NCBI GenBank assembly: GCA_036835375.1
Contig: DAITMB010000009.1
Span: forward strand, 1-64,000
DNA: 64,000 bases
From: JANQTF01 sp036835375
Lineage (GTDB): Bacteria > Bacteroidota > Bacteroidia > J057
Direction of reading: 5' to 3'
Positions 34,308 through 44,045 of this stretch are shown piece by piece. Numbering within the stretch: position 1 is the stretch's first letter; the number at the start of each line of letters is the position of its first letter. The position numbers and the translations under genes are program-made. The notes under the pieces were generated by a model that did no database searches, was not told the DNA's origin, and was given only the letters and a program-made list of their open reading frames with translations.

Positions 34308-34922
34308 ATGCGCAATCCTCTCCACTTTCAGCCCCTTTCGGACGAAGACTTGATCTCACAAGTCGGCGCTGGTCAGGAAGCCGCTTTCGAAGAGCTATAC
34401 CGCCGTCACGCGACGCGGTTTTTGCGCTATTTCTATCGCTTGCTCCATCGCGACGAAGTGCGCGCGCAGGATTTACTCCAAGATTGGTGCATTCGCATCG
34501 TTCATCACGCACATCGATTTGATTCCCGGCAGCGATTTCTGCCCTGGGCTTACACCATTGCTGGCAACCTCATCAAAAACGAGTATCGAAGTCGCAGCGT
34601 GCGACAGATCGTCACCGTGACGGATGATCCTACGAAGTGGGGAGAGCCTTCTGAGGAATGGAAAGAAGGGTTGGATCGAGAAGCCTTTCGGACAGCGCTG
34701 GCCCAAGCCGTGTCGGATCTGTCTTTCACGCATCGGGAAGCTTTCCTGCTTCGCTACCAAGAAGATCTCTCCATCAAAGACATCGCCAGCATCGTCGATT
34801 GCTCTGAAGGTACAGTCAAGTCGCGCCTTTTTTATGCCCTCAAAAAGCTTTCCGTCGCTCTAGCCGCCTTTCACCCCTGCCCCGAAATCCTGACCCCCGA
34901 AGCAAGATCCACCCAGATATGA
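34308..34922 (+). CDS. ECF RNA polymerase sigma factor
   Basis: The 204-residue protein has sigma region 2 at about residues 22-95: FEELYRRHATRFLRYFYRLL, LLQDWCIRIVHHAHRFD and FLPWAYTIAGNLIKNEYRSR. Region 4 is at about 130-185: TALAQAVSDLSFTHREAF and the HTH SIKDIASIVDCSEGTVKSRL. No N-terminal extension or TM is present. The four-nt overlap with the next gene, a membrane protein with a degenerate zinc motif, marks a sigma/anti-sigma operon. The stimulus and regulon are unknown. Confidence 0.88.
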   Translation: MRNPLHFQPLSDEDLISQVGAGQEAAFEELYRRHATRFLRYFYRLLHRDEVRAQDLLQDWCIRIVHHAHRFDSRQRFLPWAYTIAGNLIKNEYRSRSVRQIVTVTDDPTKWGEPSEEWKEGLDREAFRTALAQAVSDLSFTHREAFLLRYQEDLSIKDIASIVDCSEGTVKSRLFYALKKLSVALAAFHPCPEILTPEARSTQI

Positions 34923-35542
34923 AGCAGTCTGATCATCTACAAGATCCCCTTTACCCACTTTCAGCGTTTCAGGACGCTGAGGGACAGGACCACAATTGCT
35001 TGCCATGTGGCCTCCGAGAAGTCCAGCAATGGGCCGAGGTAGGCCCTGTGGCGCCGCCTGTGGCTCCCAAGATGACTTTTCCTTCAAAACCCCGCCAAGC
35101 TAGCCCATCTTCTTGGTTGCAATATGCCTATCCGCTGGCGGCTGCCATTGCGGTGATTTTTCTCGCCGTTCAAATCGGTCGCCTGGATCATCACACTGCG
35201 CCTGCGGATCCCCTCGAAGCCAAGCACATCCTCCCGGATTCCGCTCGCAACGACACTGCTTTTCAATTCAAGAAAAAAGATCCTTTCGAAGACAGCCTCT
35301 TCTCGCATCTCTGGTTTCCGACACCTACTCCGACCATCCCGCGCATGGTTACGCCTCAGCGTCAGGTGCAGGCAAGCCTTGTTTCTGAACCGATCTCGGC
35401 ACCAAGGCAAGCTGCAACGCATCGCGTCAAGTTGACAGACGCTCAAGCATTCCCCTTGGCTTACAGGCAAGTGGCTGTTCGCAAAGAAATCCTCGCACAA
35501 AATGATCCGATTCGCATCGTCAGGACGAATTTGCTCAGCTGA
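34919..35542 (+). CDS. Probable anti-sigma factor with one TM segment
   Basis: The 207-residue product has HNCLPCG at about residues 25-31, a shortened form of the HxxxCxxC zinc-anti-sigma signature. A single TM follows at about 68-85 (YAYPLAAAIAVIFLAVQIGR). The periplasmic half (about 120 residues) is Pro/Gln-rich and low in motifs. Its ATG overlaps the sigma gene stop (ATGA), so the two are translationally coupled. It would hold the sigma factor at the inner membrane; this is inferred from context and the residual zinc motif. Confidence 0.65.
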   Translation: MKQSDHLQDPLYPLSAFQDAEGQDHNCLPCGLREVQQWAEVGPVAPPVAPKMTFPSKPRQASPSSWLQYAYPLAAAIAVIFLAVQIGRLDHHTAPADPLEAKHILPDSARNDTAFQFKKKDPFEDSLFSHLWFPTPTPTIPRMVTPQRQVQASLVSEPISAPRQAATHRVKLTDAQAFPLAYRQVAVRKEILAQNDPIRIVRTNLLS

Positions 35543-35617
35543 TGCTGAATCATGAGAGAAAAAAGAAGACCATTCGCCATCAGGGACACCCAGGCGGCCT
35601 GCCCTGCTAAAAGCGCG

Positions 35618-37459
35618 CTACTCTTTAGGCATGATGCCCATGCGCTGCATGAGAAAGGTAGCATTGAGATTTTGCGAAATCCCGTCTAAGAGCTGATAGT
35701 CAAAGAAAAGCTGTTCTTGCTGAATGTCCACTTCAAACCGCTTATTGCGAGCATAGGCCGGATAATCCGTCGCCAGTGCACCCAGACTGAGGTCATGCGT
35801 GGCAATCATTCCCACGCCGCCGAGCTGAATCAGCTGCTCAATGAACCTGCGGGAGCCTTCCTGCTTGTCGCGGGAGTTCGTGCCGCGTAGCATCTCGTCC
35901 ACGATGATAAACAGCGGAGGTTGTGCTTTCAGGCGATCGATAACGGCCTTGAGGCGCTTGAGTTCCGCGTAGAAAAAAGATTCGTGATCTGTGAGCGAGT
36001 CTGTGGCGCGTATGCTGGTCATCATTTGGATCGGAACCAATGCCAAGTGCTGCGCGCAGACGGGCGCTCCGATTTGAGCCAAAATCAAGTTGGTGCCCAC
36101 GGTCCGAAGGAAGGTCGATTTGCCCGCCATATTGGCCCCTGTGACTATGAGAAATTCTCCTGGCTTATCCCATTTCACATCATTGTCCACCCGCGACTGC
36201 GGCCGGAGGAGCAAGTGGCCGAGCTGGGTGGCGTGAAAGAAAAACGCGCCCTCGCTGAGCTCAGGAAAGTGGAGCTCGGGCCTCGCGGCAGCCGTTCGGG
36301 CCAATCCGTTGATGGCATCCAGATCCGCGACAACATCCAGCCACTGAGGCAATTCCTCCCGGTGGTCCTCTTTCCAAGCTTCGAGTCGGTAGATGTACCT
36401 GATGTCCCAGAGCCACAAGCCATTGAGGAGAATCGCGGCAGCAAAGTTGAGACGCTGATCCAGCCGATATAATAATTCACCAAATTGATCGATGGCTTCA
36501 CTGGCGCGACGGTCCTTCTTCAGGAGACGCTTCTGACGATCGCTCAGCCAGGTTGCCCGCCATTGGGCCGCTTCGATCTGCTGGAGCAGTCCCGCATAGG
36601 TCTTGAGCAAAGCGGATTTCCGAGCGAATAAATTTTGCTGGCGGGTAATCGGCCCCATTTCTTTGCCGCTAATTCCCAGATTCAACAAGAAAATGCCCAG
36701 TGGCACCCAGCCAGGCAGCGCCCAGCTACCCATCACATTTGCCAGCGCCGGGATCAGGGGGGCAGACCACCCAATCAACGACAAGATCAAGGCCGCAGGC
36801 AAGAGCTGGAGCATCCACCGAATGTGCTTTTTTCCGAGATACTCAGAAGGTTCCTTGATCCACGAAAGCAGCGTGTCTGAGCTTTCCCGTCGAAGTTGCG
36901 CGCCCTCTCCGAGGGACTGAAATTGGATTTGCCATTCGGGCATGGCTGCTAATTCCTTCACCGCCTGCTGCCGATCCAGAATATCACCGACGTTCAATGA
37001 TGGAAATCGCAGCCATTCGGCCAGTCGCTTGCCACCAATGAGGGTGCCATGCCGGTGGAGATATTGGAACAAAGACCCCCGTCCAAACAGGTCTAGATCA
37101 AAACTAAATTCATGATCGGGATCTATCCAGCTGTCGCCGGCTTCGCGATGGAGCCAGTTCCAGGCCAGTACCTCTTCCTCTTCGAGCAGTAGATCGAGTT
37201 TGCGCTTGAGATCTTCGCGTTGACGAGCGAGTTCGCTGTGGATTTTGAGCAAATACATGAAGGCGACCAAGGCCGCTGCACCCGCAAATAAGGCCGGAAT
37301 CGGGGCCACTCGAAACAACCACCACGTGAGTCCCACGCCAGCGAGGAAAGCCAAGGCCCTTGACCACGAAATCAAGTTGTAGCGGACGTCCAGGCGCTTG
37401 AGTTCTTGCTGCCAAGCGAGTCGGGCCGAGGCCAAAAAGTCGGAAAAAGACTGGGTCAT
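35618..37459 (-). CDS. MutS-family ATPase with N-terminal membrane segments
   Basis: A 613-residue protein from Met 37459 (MTQSFSDFLASARLAWQQEL). Two hydrophobic stretches at about residues 30-75 (AGVGLTWWLFRVAPIPALFA) and another pair near 215-260 suggest membrane association. The core clamp follows, and the C-terminal ABC-type ATPase has Walker A ITGANMAGKSTFLRTVG, signature SLTDHESFFYAELKRL, Walker B LFIIVDEMLRGTNSRDK and the switch His in MIATHDLSLG. It lacks the MutS mismatch-recognition domain I. Such short membrane-linked MutS relatives are common in Bacteroidota; function is unknown, and classic mismatch repair is unlikely. It lies 112 bp downstream of the Crp/Fnr gene on the same strand. 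Confidence 0.85.
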   Translation of the reverse strand: MTQSFSDFLASARLAWQQELKRLDVRYNLISWSRALAFLAGVGLTWWLFRVAPIPALFAGAAALVAFMYLLKIHSELARQREDLKRKLDLLLEEEEVLAWNWLHREAGDSWIDPDHEFSFDLDLFGRGSLFQYLHRHGTLIGGKRLAEWLRFPSLNVGDILDRQQAVKELAAMPEWQIQFQSLGEGAQLRRESSDTLLSWIKEPSEYLGKKHIRWMLQLLPAALILSLIGWSAPLIPALANVMGSWALPGWVPLGIFLLNLGISGKEMGPITRQQNLFARKSALLKTYAGLLQQIEAAQWRATWLSDRQKRLLKKDRRASEAIDQFGELLYRLDQRLNFAAAILLNGLWLWDIRYIYRLEAWKEDHREELPQWLDVVADLDAINGLARTAAARPELHFPELSEGAFFFHATQLGHLLLRPQSRVDNDVKWDKPGEFLIVTGANMAGKSTFLRTVGTNLILAQIGAPVCAQHLALVPIQMMTSIRATDSLTDHESFFYAELKRLKAVIDRLKAQPPLFIIVDEMLRGTNSRDKQEGSRRFIEQLIQLGGVGMIATHDLSLGALATDYPAYARNKRFEVDIQQEQLFFDYQLLDGISQNLNATFLMQRMGIMPKE

Positions 37460-37571
37460 GGAGAAGAAGCGTGAGTCAACACTTAGAAGAGCTTCCACCT
37501 CGACAACCGAAGCAGAAGTTGGACGCGTGAAGGTAGCAGTTTTTAGAAGGAAATACCTTGCAAGCGACAAT

Positions 37572-38273
37572 TCAAGCCGCGATGCTCCCCTTCATGACCT
37601 CGGGCTTGCGCACGATGATACGCTTCCGATCAAACTCCAGCACGCCGCTTTCACGGAACTCATTCATCACGGTGGTCACAGTCTGGCGGGAAGTTCCCGT
37701 AAAACTGGCGATTTCCTGATGGGTGAGATAATTGCGGAGCACCAAGGCACCGTCGAGGGTTTTGCGGCCGTGGGCAATGGCCTGCTCCAACACATACTCG
37801 CCGATGCGGGTGCGGGCATCTTTGAACAGCAAAGATTCTAGCCTGCGCTGGGTGTAGATCACGCGCTGCCCTATCAGTCGATGCAAAAACACGCGAAAGC
37901 TGCTCATGTCCACCATCATGTCTGCGACTTGCTCGCAGGAAAGCATACAGAGTTCCGTATTTTCCACAGCTTGGGCAAAATCGCTTCGCTTCTCTTCGCC
38001 ATACATCACCATTTCTCCGAATACTTCGCCGTGATGAAGGACTGCTTTGATGATCTCATCACCTCCGGGGGAGTATCCCGCGATTTTTACAGCCCCTTCG
38101 TGGATAAAATATACCAGATCGGCTGTGTCGTTACTGAAGTAAATGAACTCTCCCTTCTTGTACGAGCGCTTGGGCTGCTTTTCGTAGGTCTCGTGTGCTC
38201 CTTTGGTTGGACAAAAATATTCCTTCAGATTCACCTCTTCAAGGAACCAGATTCCATTCTCTTTTGCTGACAT
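37572..38273 (-). CDS. Crp/Fnr-family transcriptional regulator
   Basis: A 233-residue protein from Met 38273 (MSAKENGIWFLEEVNL). The cyclic-nucleotide-binding beta-roll is at about residues 25-135: KKGEFIYFSNDTADLVYFIH, GAVKIAGYSPGGDEIIKAVL, GEVFGEMVMYGE. The crp-type winged HTH is at about 165-220: LVLRNYLTHQEIASFTGTSR, QTVTTVMNEFRESGVLE. No FNR-type cysteine cluster is evident at the N-terminus. The regulon cannot be read from the neighbours. The gene order is Crp/Fnr then MutS-like on the minus strand. Confidence 0.88.
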   Translation of the reverse strand: MSAKENGIWFLEEVNLKEYFCPTKGAHETYEKQPKRSYKKGEFIYFSNDTADLVYFIHEGAVKIAGYSPGGDEIIKAVLHHGEVFGEMVMYGEEKRSDFAQAVENTELCMLSCEQVADMMVDMSSFRVFLHRLIGQRVIYTQRRLESLLFKDARTRIGEYVLEQAIAHGRKTLDGALVLRNYLTHQEIASFTGTSRQTVTTVMNEFRESGVLEFDRKRIIVRKPEVMKGSIAA

Positions 38274-38374
38274 GACGATTTCGTAGAGGCCCTTACAAAG
38301 CGGGTGGAAATACCCACCAAACAGGATATATGAGAACAACTTTGTAACGAACGCTGGCTTTGAAAAGTTCCTCC

Positions 38375-39007
38375 TCAGTGTCGATAGTCTTTGACTCCCG
38401 CCCGAATGGGAACCTTCAGCCGATTTTCGTTCGGAGGAATGGGGCAGGCATAGCCATCACTATAGGCACAATAAGGGTTGTAGGCCAAATTAAAATCCAC
38501 GACGATGGTATCTCCTGAAGGAAGCTTCAAGTCTAAATAACGTCCTCCGCCATAGGTCTCTTCTCCCGTCGTTTCGTCGGTGAAAGGCAAGAACAACCAA
38601 TCTTTGTTCTCCTCTGTTGAAGCAGGCTTCGCTTGTTGATAGACGTGAAGCTGGAGAGAATCCTCCCCTACCTTCATGTGCAGCACGGCAAAAGGAACAA
38701 AGGGCGTGGATCTCCCCGGCTGGCTCGTCGGAATGAGGAGCGGCGATACATCCACAATTTTTTGAATGCGGGCCTCTACGCGATATTGATCATCGACAGG
38801 AAAATAGGCATTGCCCTGAAACTCACGCGCATCTTCGCGGAGAGGCGACGAACGTGGATCCTTGAACTTGCGCTCCAGTTTTTTGCGATGGGTCACAATT
38901 GATTTTTCATATCCTTTGGGGGGGTCCACTGGGGTAGCTTTCTGTAGGGCGGGGCCGACACCATCCCCCCAGGCGATGGCGAGCAAGAGTAAGACTAATT
39001 TGACCAT
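38375..39007 (-). CDS. DUF1684-family exported protein
   Basis: A 210-residue protein from Met 39007 (MVKLVLLLLAIAWGDGVG), which is a short signal peptide; the ORF frame running to 39220 lies inside the M1 peptidase gene and is not used. The diagnostic C-terminal run is ETYGGGRYLDLKLPSG, then DFNLAYNPYCAYSDGYACPI and PPNENRLKVPIRAG. DUF1684 proteins have unknown activity and are conserved across Bacteroidota and Actinobacteria. The start overlaps the upstream aminopeptidase stop by 13 nt, so both are probably one operon. Confidence 0.85.
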   Translation of the reverse strand: MVKLVLLLLAIAWGDGVGPALQKATPVDPPKGYEKSIVTHRKKLERKFKDPRSSPLREDAREFQGNAYFPVDDQYRVEARIQKIVDVSPLLIPTSQPGRSTPFVPFAVLHMKVGEDSLQLHVYQQAKPASTEENKDWLFLPFTDETTGEETYGGGRYLDLKLPSGDTIVVDFNLAYNPYCAYSDGYACPIPPNENRLKVPIRAGVKDYRH

Positions 39008-40869
39008 GAGAGTAATTGATCGACGCTGTGAACAGCAATGGGGTGATATCTGGGCCGGGCTTCTTGGTAGATGGATTGGGCGGTCTCCTCCCAGCCAGGC
39101 GTTTCCATCATGGCGCGGTACAGTGGCATAAGAAACTTGCGTCGGCCCACCTGGGTGAGAAATTTTCTCAAAGCAGGGCCTGCTGCCTGGTAGTCGGAGC
39201 GAATGGATCGCTCGTACCACGCTGCCTGGATCTCACTGTTTTTGCTCGCAGTGAAGGAAAATGCCCGATCAAGCCGCGCCAAGTCTGATTCGTCTGTGGC
39301 AAGCGGCAAACTATGAATAAAATGAAGCCACTCGTGGGAAGACCATTCGACAGTGCCCAGGTCTGCTTCTGCCACGCCAGCGATCCATGCGCTCACGGCT
39401 TTTTCGACCAGGGTAAATCTGTTCGAGCTGGGAATCGGAAGATTATCCGGAATGCCAGGGCCATATACCCACTGGTCCACCCCGATGGTCTTCTCAGCTT
39501 CGGGAAATTGACTCAAGAGATCTTTGCGGAGAATGATAAGAAATTGGTCGGTGGTCATGGTCTGGAAGGCATAGGTGTTGAAATACTGCTTCAAAAAGGT
39601 ATCCCATGCCTCTCGGCCCACCGTCAGCTCTATGAGTTGGAGGAAAAAGAATCCTTTGTCGTAGGCTATGGCCGTCACACCATCGTCGGGGTTCAGGCCT
39701 CGAAGGTCAATGGCCAGCTTGGTGTGAGGATGTTCCGGGCCCATATCCTGAACTTCTGCCTTGAGTTCCCGGAGCGAAATTTGCGCCAGCATTTGGGCGT
39801 ATTCCGGCCCTTTCAGGGCTTCCATGATCCGATTTTCAAAATAGACTGTAAATCCTTCGTTGAGCCAAAAGTCATTCCAGGTGGCATTGGTGACCAAATT
39901 ACCAGACCAGGAGTGGGCTAGTTCATGGGCGATCAGGGCCACAAGCGAGCGATCTCCTGCGAGGATGGTCGGCGTTGCAAACGTGAGTCGGGGATTTTCC
40001 ATTCCTCCAAAAGGAAAACTTGGCGGGAGCACAATGATGTCATATCGGCCCCATTGATATGGCCCATAGAGTTGCTCGGCGATGTCCATCATGCGATCTA
40101 CTTCTTCAAATTCAGCCACTGCTGCTTCGATCAGGGTGGGTTCCGCATACACGCCTGTGCGAGTTCCCAAGGGGCGGAAGGCCAGCTCGCCCACAGCCAG
40201 CGCCAGCAAGTAAGAAGGGATGGGTTGATCCATCCGGAAGGTATATCGTCCGTTTTCTGAGACAGAAACGGGATTTTCGGCACTCATCAGCGCCATCAAG
40301 CCGCGAGGAACCTGCACAGTGGCTTCATAGGTGAAGCGCCTACCCGGACTGTCTTGGCAGGGGATCCAAGTGCGTGCGTTTATGGCTTGGGATTGTGTGA
40401 GCAAAAAGGGCGAGCGTCGCGCATGGGTCTGCGAAGCAGGCAAAAACTGGAGGGCTTCGGCAACGACTTGCGTGCGATAAGCGATGTGAACGTAGCGTGT
40501 TCCTGCGGTGATTGGGATCACAAGTGCCTCGCCCAGGATGCTATCTCGCTCTCCCATGCGGAAGTCGCTGGGCTTCGTCGTCACCCCGTCCGTAGAGACA
40601 TCCACACGGAGAATATCCAGTCCTTTGGTGTCGAGAATGATGTCTTTAGGATTGCCATTACGGCCGATTTGCCATACGGCATTGCCTTCGAGAAGCTGCT
40701 CTTCCATATTCACGACCAGCGAAAGCTGCAAATGTTCCACAAATGCCTCATAAGGATTGGAAAAGGAATGAGGGTCAGAGGCCTCTGTGCGGAGGCTGGG
40801 GGAACACTGCAACAGTGTCATGGCGCTCAGAGAGAGTGCACCAATGAGACGCAGGGAGGTACTAAACAT
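38995..40869 (-). CDS. M1-family aminopeptidase (LTA4-hydrolase-like), lipoprotein
   Basis: A 624-residue zinc metallopeptidase from Met 40869 with lipobox LLQC at about residues 18-21, so it is anchored in an envelope membrane. Catalytic features: exopeptidase motif PPSFPFGGMENPRLTFA (GxMEN), zinc site IAHELAHSWSGNLVT, and the second Glu 18 residues later in WLNEGFTVYFENR. Tyr for transition-state stabilisation is in DGVTAIAYDKGFFFL. The C-terminal helical domain resembles leukotriene A4 hydrolase/aminopeptidase B. It would trim N-terminal residues from periplasmic or imported peptides. DUF1684 is encoded overlapping its end. Confidence 0.9.
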   Translation of the reverse strand: MFSTSLRLIGALSLSAMTLLQCSPSLRTEASDPHSFSNPYEAFVEHLQLSLVVNMEEQLLEGNAVWQIGRNGNPKDIILDTKGLDILRVDVSTDGVTTKPSDFRMGERDSILGEALVIPITAGTRYVHIAYRTQVVAEALQFLPASQTHARRSPFLLTQSQAINARTWIPCQDSPGRRFTYEATVQVPRGLMALMSAENPVSVSENGRYTFRMDQPIPSYLLALAVGELAFRPLGTRTGVYAEPTLIEAAVAEFEEVDRMMDIAEQLYGPYQWGRYDIIVLPPSFPFGGMENPRLTFATPTILAGDRSLVALIAHELAHSWSGNLVTNATWNDFWLNEGFTVYFENRIMEALKGPEYAQMLAQISLRELKAEVQDMGPEHPHTKLAIDLRGLNPDDGVTAIAYDKGFFFLQLIELTVGREAWDTFLKQYFNTYAFQTMTTDQFLIILRKDLLSQFPEAEKTIGVDQWVYGPGIPDNLPIPSSNRFTLVEKAVSAWIAGVAEADLGTVEWSSHEWLHFIHSLPLATDESDLARLDRAFSFTASKNSEIQAAWYERSIRSDYQAAGPALRKFLTQVGRRKFLMPLYRAMMETPGWEETAQSIYQEARPRYHPIAVHSVDQLLSWSN

Positions 40870-41032
40870 GTAAGAATTTGTGAGGGGTGAGCAGGATTTA
40901 GGATAGGGGTGGCTCATTTGGCCGATAATTTATGTTAATTTCGTAATGCTTCGAGAAAATTCCGCAAGGTATTCCGGCGTTAGATTCGAGTTGAAGTTGA
41001 AGCAAATTAGAAGCAAGCAGAAGTCACAGTGT

Positions 41033-43900
41033 ATGAAGCGTTTTTATCTGTTGGTTATCATGGGGTTTTTGACAGCGGTTCCTTCCTTGGCGCAATTTAC
41101 GGCGATAGGAAGTGCTACCCAAACGAACCTCACGTGCTATACCCTCACGCCGAACACCCTCCAGCAGGCGGGGGCTATCTGGCACACCGTGCCCATTGAT
41201 TTAACCCGGCACTTCGATGTATTTACCTCCATGTTTTTTGGCTGTGCAGACGGTGGTGCAGACGGAATTGTGTTTGTGTTGCAACCCCAACCCACAGCGC
41301 TGGGCACTCCGGGTGTCGGCATGGGATACACGCCGATTTCTCCCTCTATCGCAGTGGAGTTCGATACATGGCAAAATACGTGGCTCAATGACCCCCCAGG
41401 AGACCACCTCGCGGTCGTGTCCAATGGCAACAATGCTCATAATGCGCCCACGAACCTAGCTGGTCCTGTGCCAATCCTGCCCAATGGCGGCAACGTCGAA
41501 ACGTGCGGCTACTACGACGTGCGCATCACCTGGGATCCTGTGGCAGGCACCCTCAGCGTGTGGGTCAACTGTAGCCTGAGAATCACCTACACAGGAGATA
41601 TTGTCAACAATATTTTTGGTGGTAATCCCAATGTCTATTGGGGATTTGTCGCATCCACTGGTGCCTCTTCCAACCTTCATCAGGTCTGCATCACCGATTT
41701 CAACAACTACCCTCCACAGCAACTCTGCGATCCTGCTACCTTTGCCTTGAATGCTGGGCCGGGCGACACCTTCACTTGGACTCCTACCGCCGGCGTGAGC
41801 AATCCCGCCATCGCCAACCCGACTTTTTCTCCCGACACCACCACGACATATAGTGTCACGGTCAATGGTCCCTGCGCGACCACGCGCACCAGAAGCTGGG
41901 ACATCACCATTGGTTATGATTCGGTGCTCGTCTTTGACCTAGGACCAGATACGGCCATTTGCGCCGGTCAAGGACTATTGATTGATCTTTTCCGACCTGG
42001 GGTAGAAAATTACACCTGGAGTGATGGATCCACCGATTCCATTCGCACCATCACCCAGCCCGGCACCTACTGGGCGGAGCTGAGTAATTTCTGTGGGGTA
42101 GAACGAGATACCATTGTGATCACACAGGAACAAGATCCAAGCATCAATCTAGGCAATGACACCACGCTCTGTGTAGGTGACCAGCTCACCTTGGATGCGA
42201 CCAATCCCAATGCGACCTATCTCTGGCAGGATAATTCTACCGCTGCTTTCTTCACTGTGACAAGCCCGGGACTGTATATCGCAAGGAGCGAAAATTTTTG
42301 TGGCGTAGCTCTCGATAGCATTGAAGTCACCTACCTGGGTGTACCCCAAGCCTTTTCTCTCGGCAATGATACCATCCTCTGTAATACCGCAACCTGGCTA
42401 CTGGATGCGACCCAGCCAAATGTGAGTAGCTATCTTTGGCAGAATTTTACGACCGCACCCACCCTCGATGTCCAAGCGCCTGGAACCTATTTTGTCACCG
42501 TCTCCAATCTCTGCGGCAGTAATTCCGACACCGTCCAGGTGGTCTATGACCAAACCCCCGAGGTCGATCTTGGGCCGGATACCACCCTATGCCTCGGCGT
42601 GCCATATTTCCGAAACGCTACCTGGACCCCTCTGACTACCTATCAATGGCAGGATAATTCTACAGACGGTACTTACACCATCACCTTGCCCGGAACCTAC
42701 CAAGTCACCCTGACAAACACTTGCGGTACTGCCACTGACGAAGTAGCGATAGATTATTTGGCTCCGCCGGTAGATCCTCAGCTCGGCCCAGACACCATTC
42801 TGTGCGGAAATGCGACCACTGTCCTCAACCCCGGCCTCACAGGATATGACTTTGTGTGGCAAGATGGATCCACCAATCCGACGTTTACGGTGAATCAGGC
42901 TGGCACCTATTTCGTTGCCGTCTCCAATCGCTGTGGCACAGAGCGAGATAGCATCTTGGTGAGATATGAGACAGCGCCAGTCGTTGATTTGGGCAACGAT
43001 TCCACGCTATGTACGGGTCAAACATTGTTGCTCAATGCCTCCTGGTCGCGAGCTTCTTCTATTTGGGATGATGGCTTTACGCAGCCCATTCGGACGATTT
43101 CTCAAGAAGGTCGCTATGCCGTCACCGTGACCAATCTCTGCGGCACAGCAAGGGATGAGATCCAACTCTTTTATCTTCCAGTCCCCGACGAAGTAGATCT
43201 CGGCGGCGACCGCACCCTATGCCTTGGAGATTCGGTGTTGTTAGATGCATTTCAGCCAGGCTTCGAATATCTGTGGCAAAATGGTTCAAGCGAACCTTTC
43301 TATTTGGTCACCTTCGGAGGAAACTACTCTGTGCGCGTGAGCAATGCCTGCGGTGTGGCCAGCGACCAGGCCAGCATCAACTTCCTGCCACAGCCGACGG
43401 TTGATCTTGGAGAAGACGACATATTGTGCAACGGAGAACCCATTCGACTAAACGGCACCAGCCAGACCACCAACGTGAGTTACCTGTGGGACAATGGGAC
43501 GACCGATCCCGTTCGCTTTGTCACCGAACCTGGGGCCTATTTTCTGACTGTCTCCAACGCATGTGATGCCGTGACCGATACCATTTTCTTGCAAGCAAGG
43601 GATTGCAACTGCCTCGTCCATGTACCCTCGGGCTTCACCCCGAATGATGACACCATCAATGATTTCTTCACTTGGCAATACAGTTGTGATCTGCAAGCTG
43701 CTACCATGCGCATCTTTGATCGCTGGGGTGGCTTGGTGTTTGAGAGTGAGGACCCGGCAGCTGGATGGAACGGTCGCTCTCTTACTGGTAGGGAATGCCT
43801 CGAAGGGGTGTACGTATGGGTGCTGAACTACAGCTTCATTGGAGAAAGCGATGGGATCACCCAGACCCAACAACGCGGAACGGTGACTTTGCTTCGTTGA
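41033..43900 (+). CDS. T9SS type B surface protein: L-type lectin domain plus eight Ig-like repeats
   Basis: A 955-residue protein from Met 41033, the start of a signal peptide ending SLAQ. Residues 20-230 resemble an L-type (legume-like) lectin: ADGIVFVLQPQPTA, SIAVEFDTW and GDHLAVVSNGNN. From about residue 300 there are eight tandem repeats of 66-70 residues. Each starts (V)DLGxDTxLC, has an xYxWQDxST-type centre and ends GTYxVxVSNxCG, with two cysteines per repeat. The last 90 residues (VPSGFTPNDDTINDFF ... MRIFDRWGGLVFES) form the gliding-motility-associated C-terminal domain, type B T9SS signal. A glycan-binding adhesin or sheath protein is inferred. Confidence 0.85.
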   Translation: MKRFYLLVIMGFLTAVPSLAQFTAIGSATQTNLTCYTLTPNTLQQAGAIWHTVPIDLTRHFDVFTSMFFGCADGGADGIVFVLQPQPTALGTPGVGMGYTPISPSIAVEFDTWQNTWLNDPPGDHLAVVSNGNNAHNAPTNLAGPVPILPNGGNVETCGYYDVRITWDPVAGTLSVWVNCSLRITYTGDIVNNIFGGNPNVYWGFVASTGASSNLHQVCITDFNNYPPQQLCDPATFALNAGPGDTFTWTPTAGVSNPAIANPTFSPDTTTTYSVTVNGPCATTRTRSWDITIGYDSVLVFDLGPDTAICAGQGLLIDLFRPGVENYTWSDGSTDSIRTITQPGTYWAELSNFCGVERDTIVITQEQDPSINLGNDTTLCVGDQLTLDATNPNATYLWQDNSTAAFFTVTSPGLYIARSENFCGVALDSIEVTYLGVPQAFSLGNDTILCNTATWLLDATQPNVSSYLWQNFTTAPTLDVQAPGTYFVTVSNLCGSNSDTVQVVYDQTPEVDLGPDTTLCLGVPYFRNATWTPLTTYQWQDNSTDGTYTITLPGTYQVTLTNTCGTATDEVAIDYLAPPVDPQLGPDTILCGNATTVLNPGLTGYDFVWQDGSTNPTFTVNQAGTYFVAVSNRCGTERDSILVRYETAPVVDLGNDSTLCTGQTLLLNASWSRASSIWDDGFTQPIRTISQEGRYAVTVTNLCGTARDEIQLFYLPVPDEVDLGGDRTLCLGDSVLLDAFQPGFEYLWQNGSSEPFYLVTFGGNYSVRVSNACGVASDQASINFLPQPTVDLGEDDILCNGEPIRLNGTSQTTNVSYLWDNGTTDPVRFVTEPGAYFLTVSNACDAVTDTIFLQARDCNCLVHVPSGFTPNDDTINDFFTWQYSCDLQAATMRIFDRWGGLVFESEDPAAGWNGRSLTGRECLEGVYVWVLNYSFIGESDGITQTQQRGTVTLLR

Positions 43901-43969
43901 GCCGCCAATTCGTGCCATGGCGCCTACGGGAACTCCTTTAAGAGGGATCAGTGCCAGAACAAAATCAGC

Positions 43970-44027
43970 AGCCCGGAGGGTAAAGGACAGAATAGGCACA
44001 GCCACGCTGGTCTTTGTCCTCCGGGCT
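43970..44027. terminator. Bidirectional terminator between convergent genes
   Basis: AGCCCGGAGG pairs exactly with CCTCCGGGCT; inner bases (GTAAAGGAC/GTCTTTG) extend the stem. It lies between the stops at 43900 (plus) and 44046 (minus) and could serve both. Confidence 0.65.
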
Positions 44028-44045
44028 TTGTGATTTCTCAGCCCA

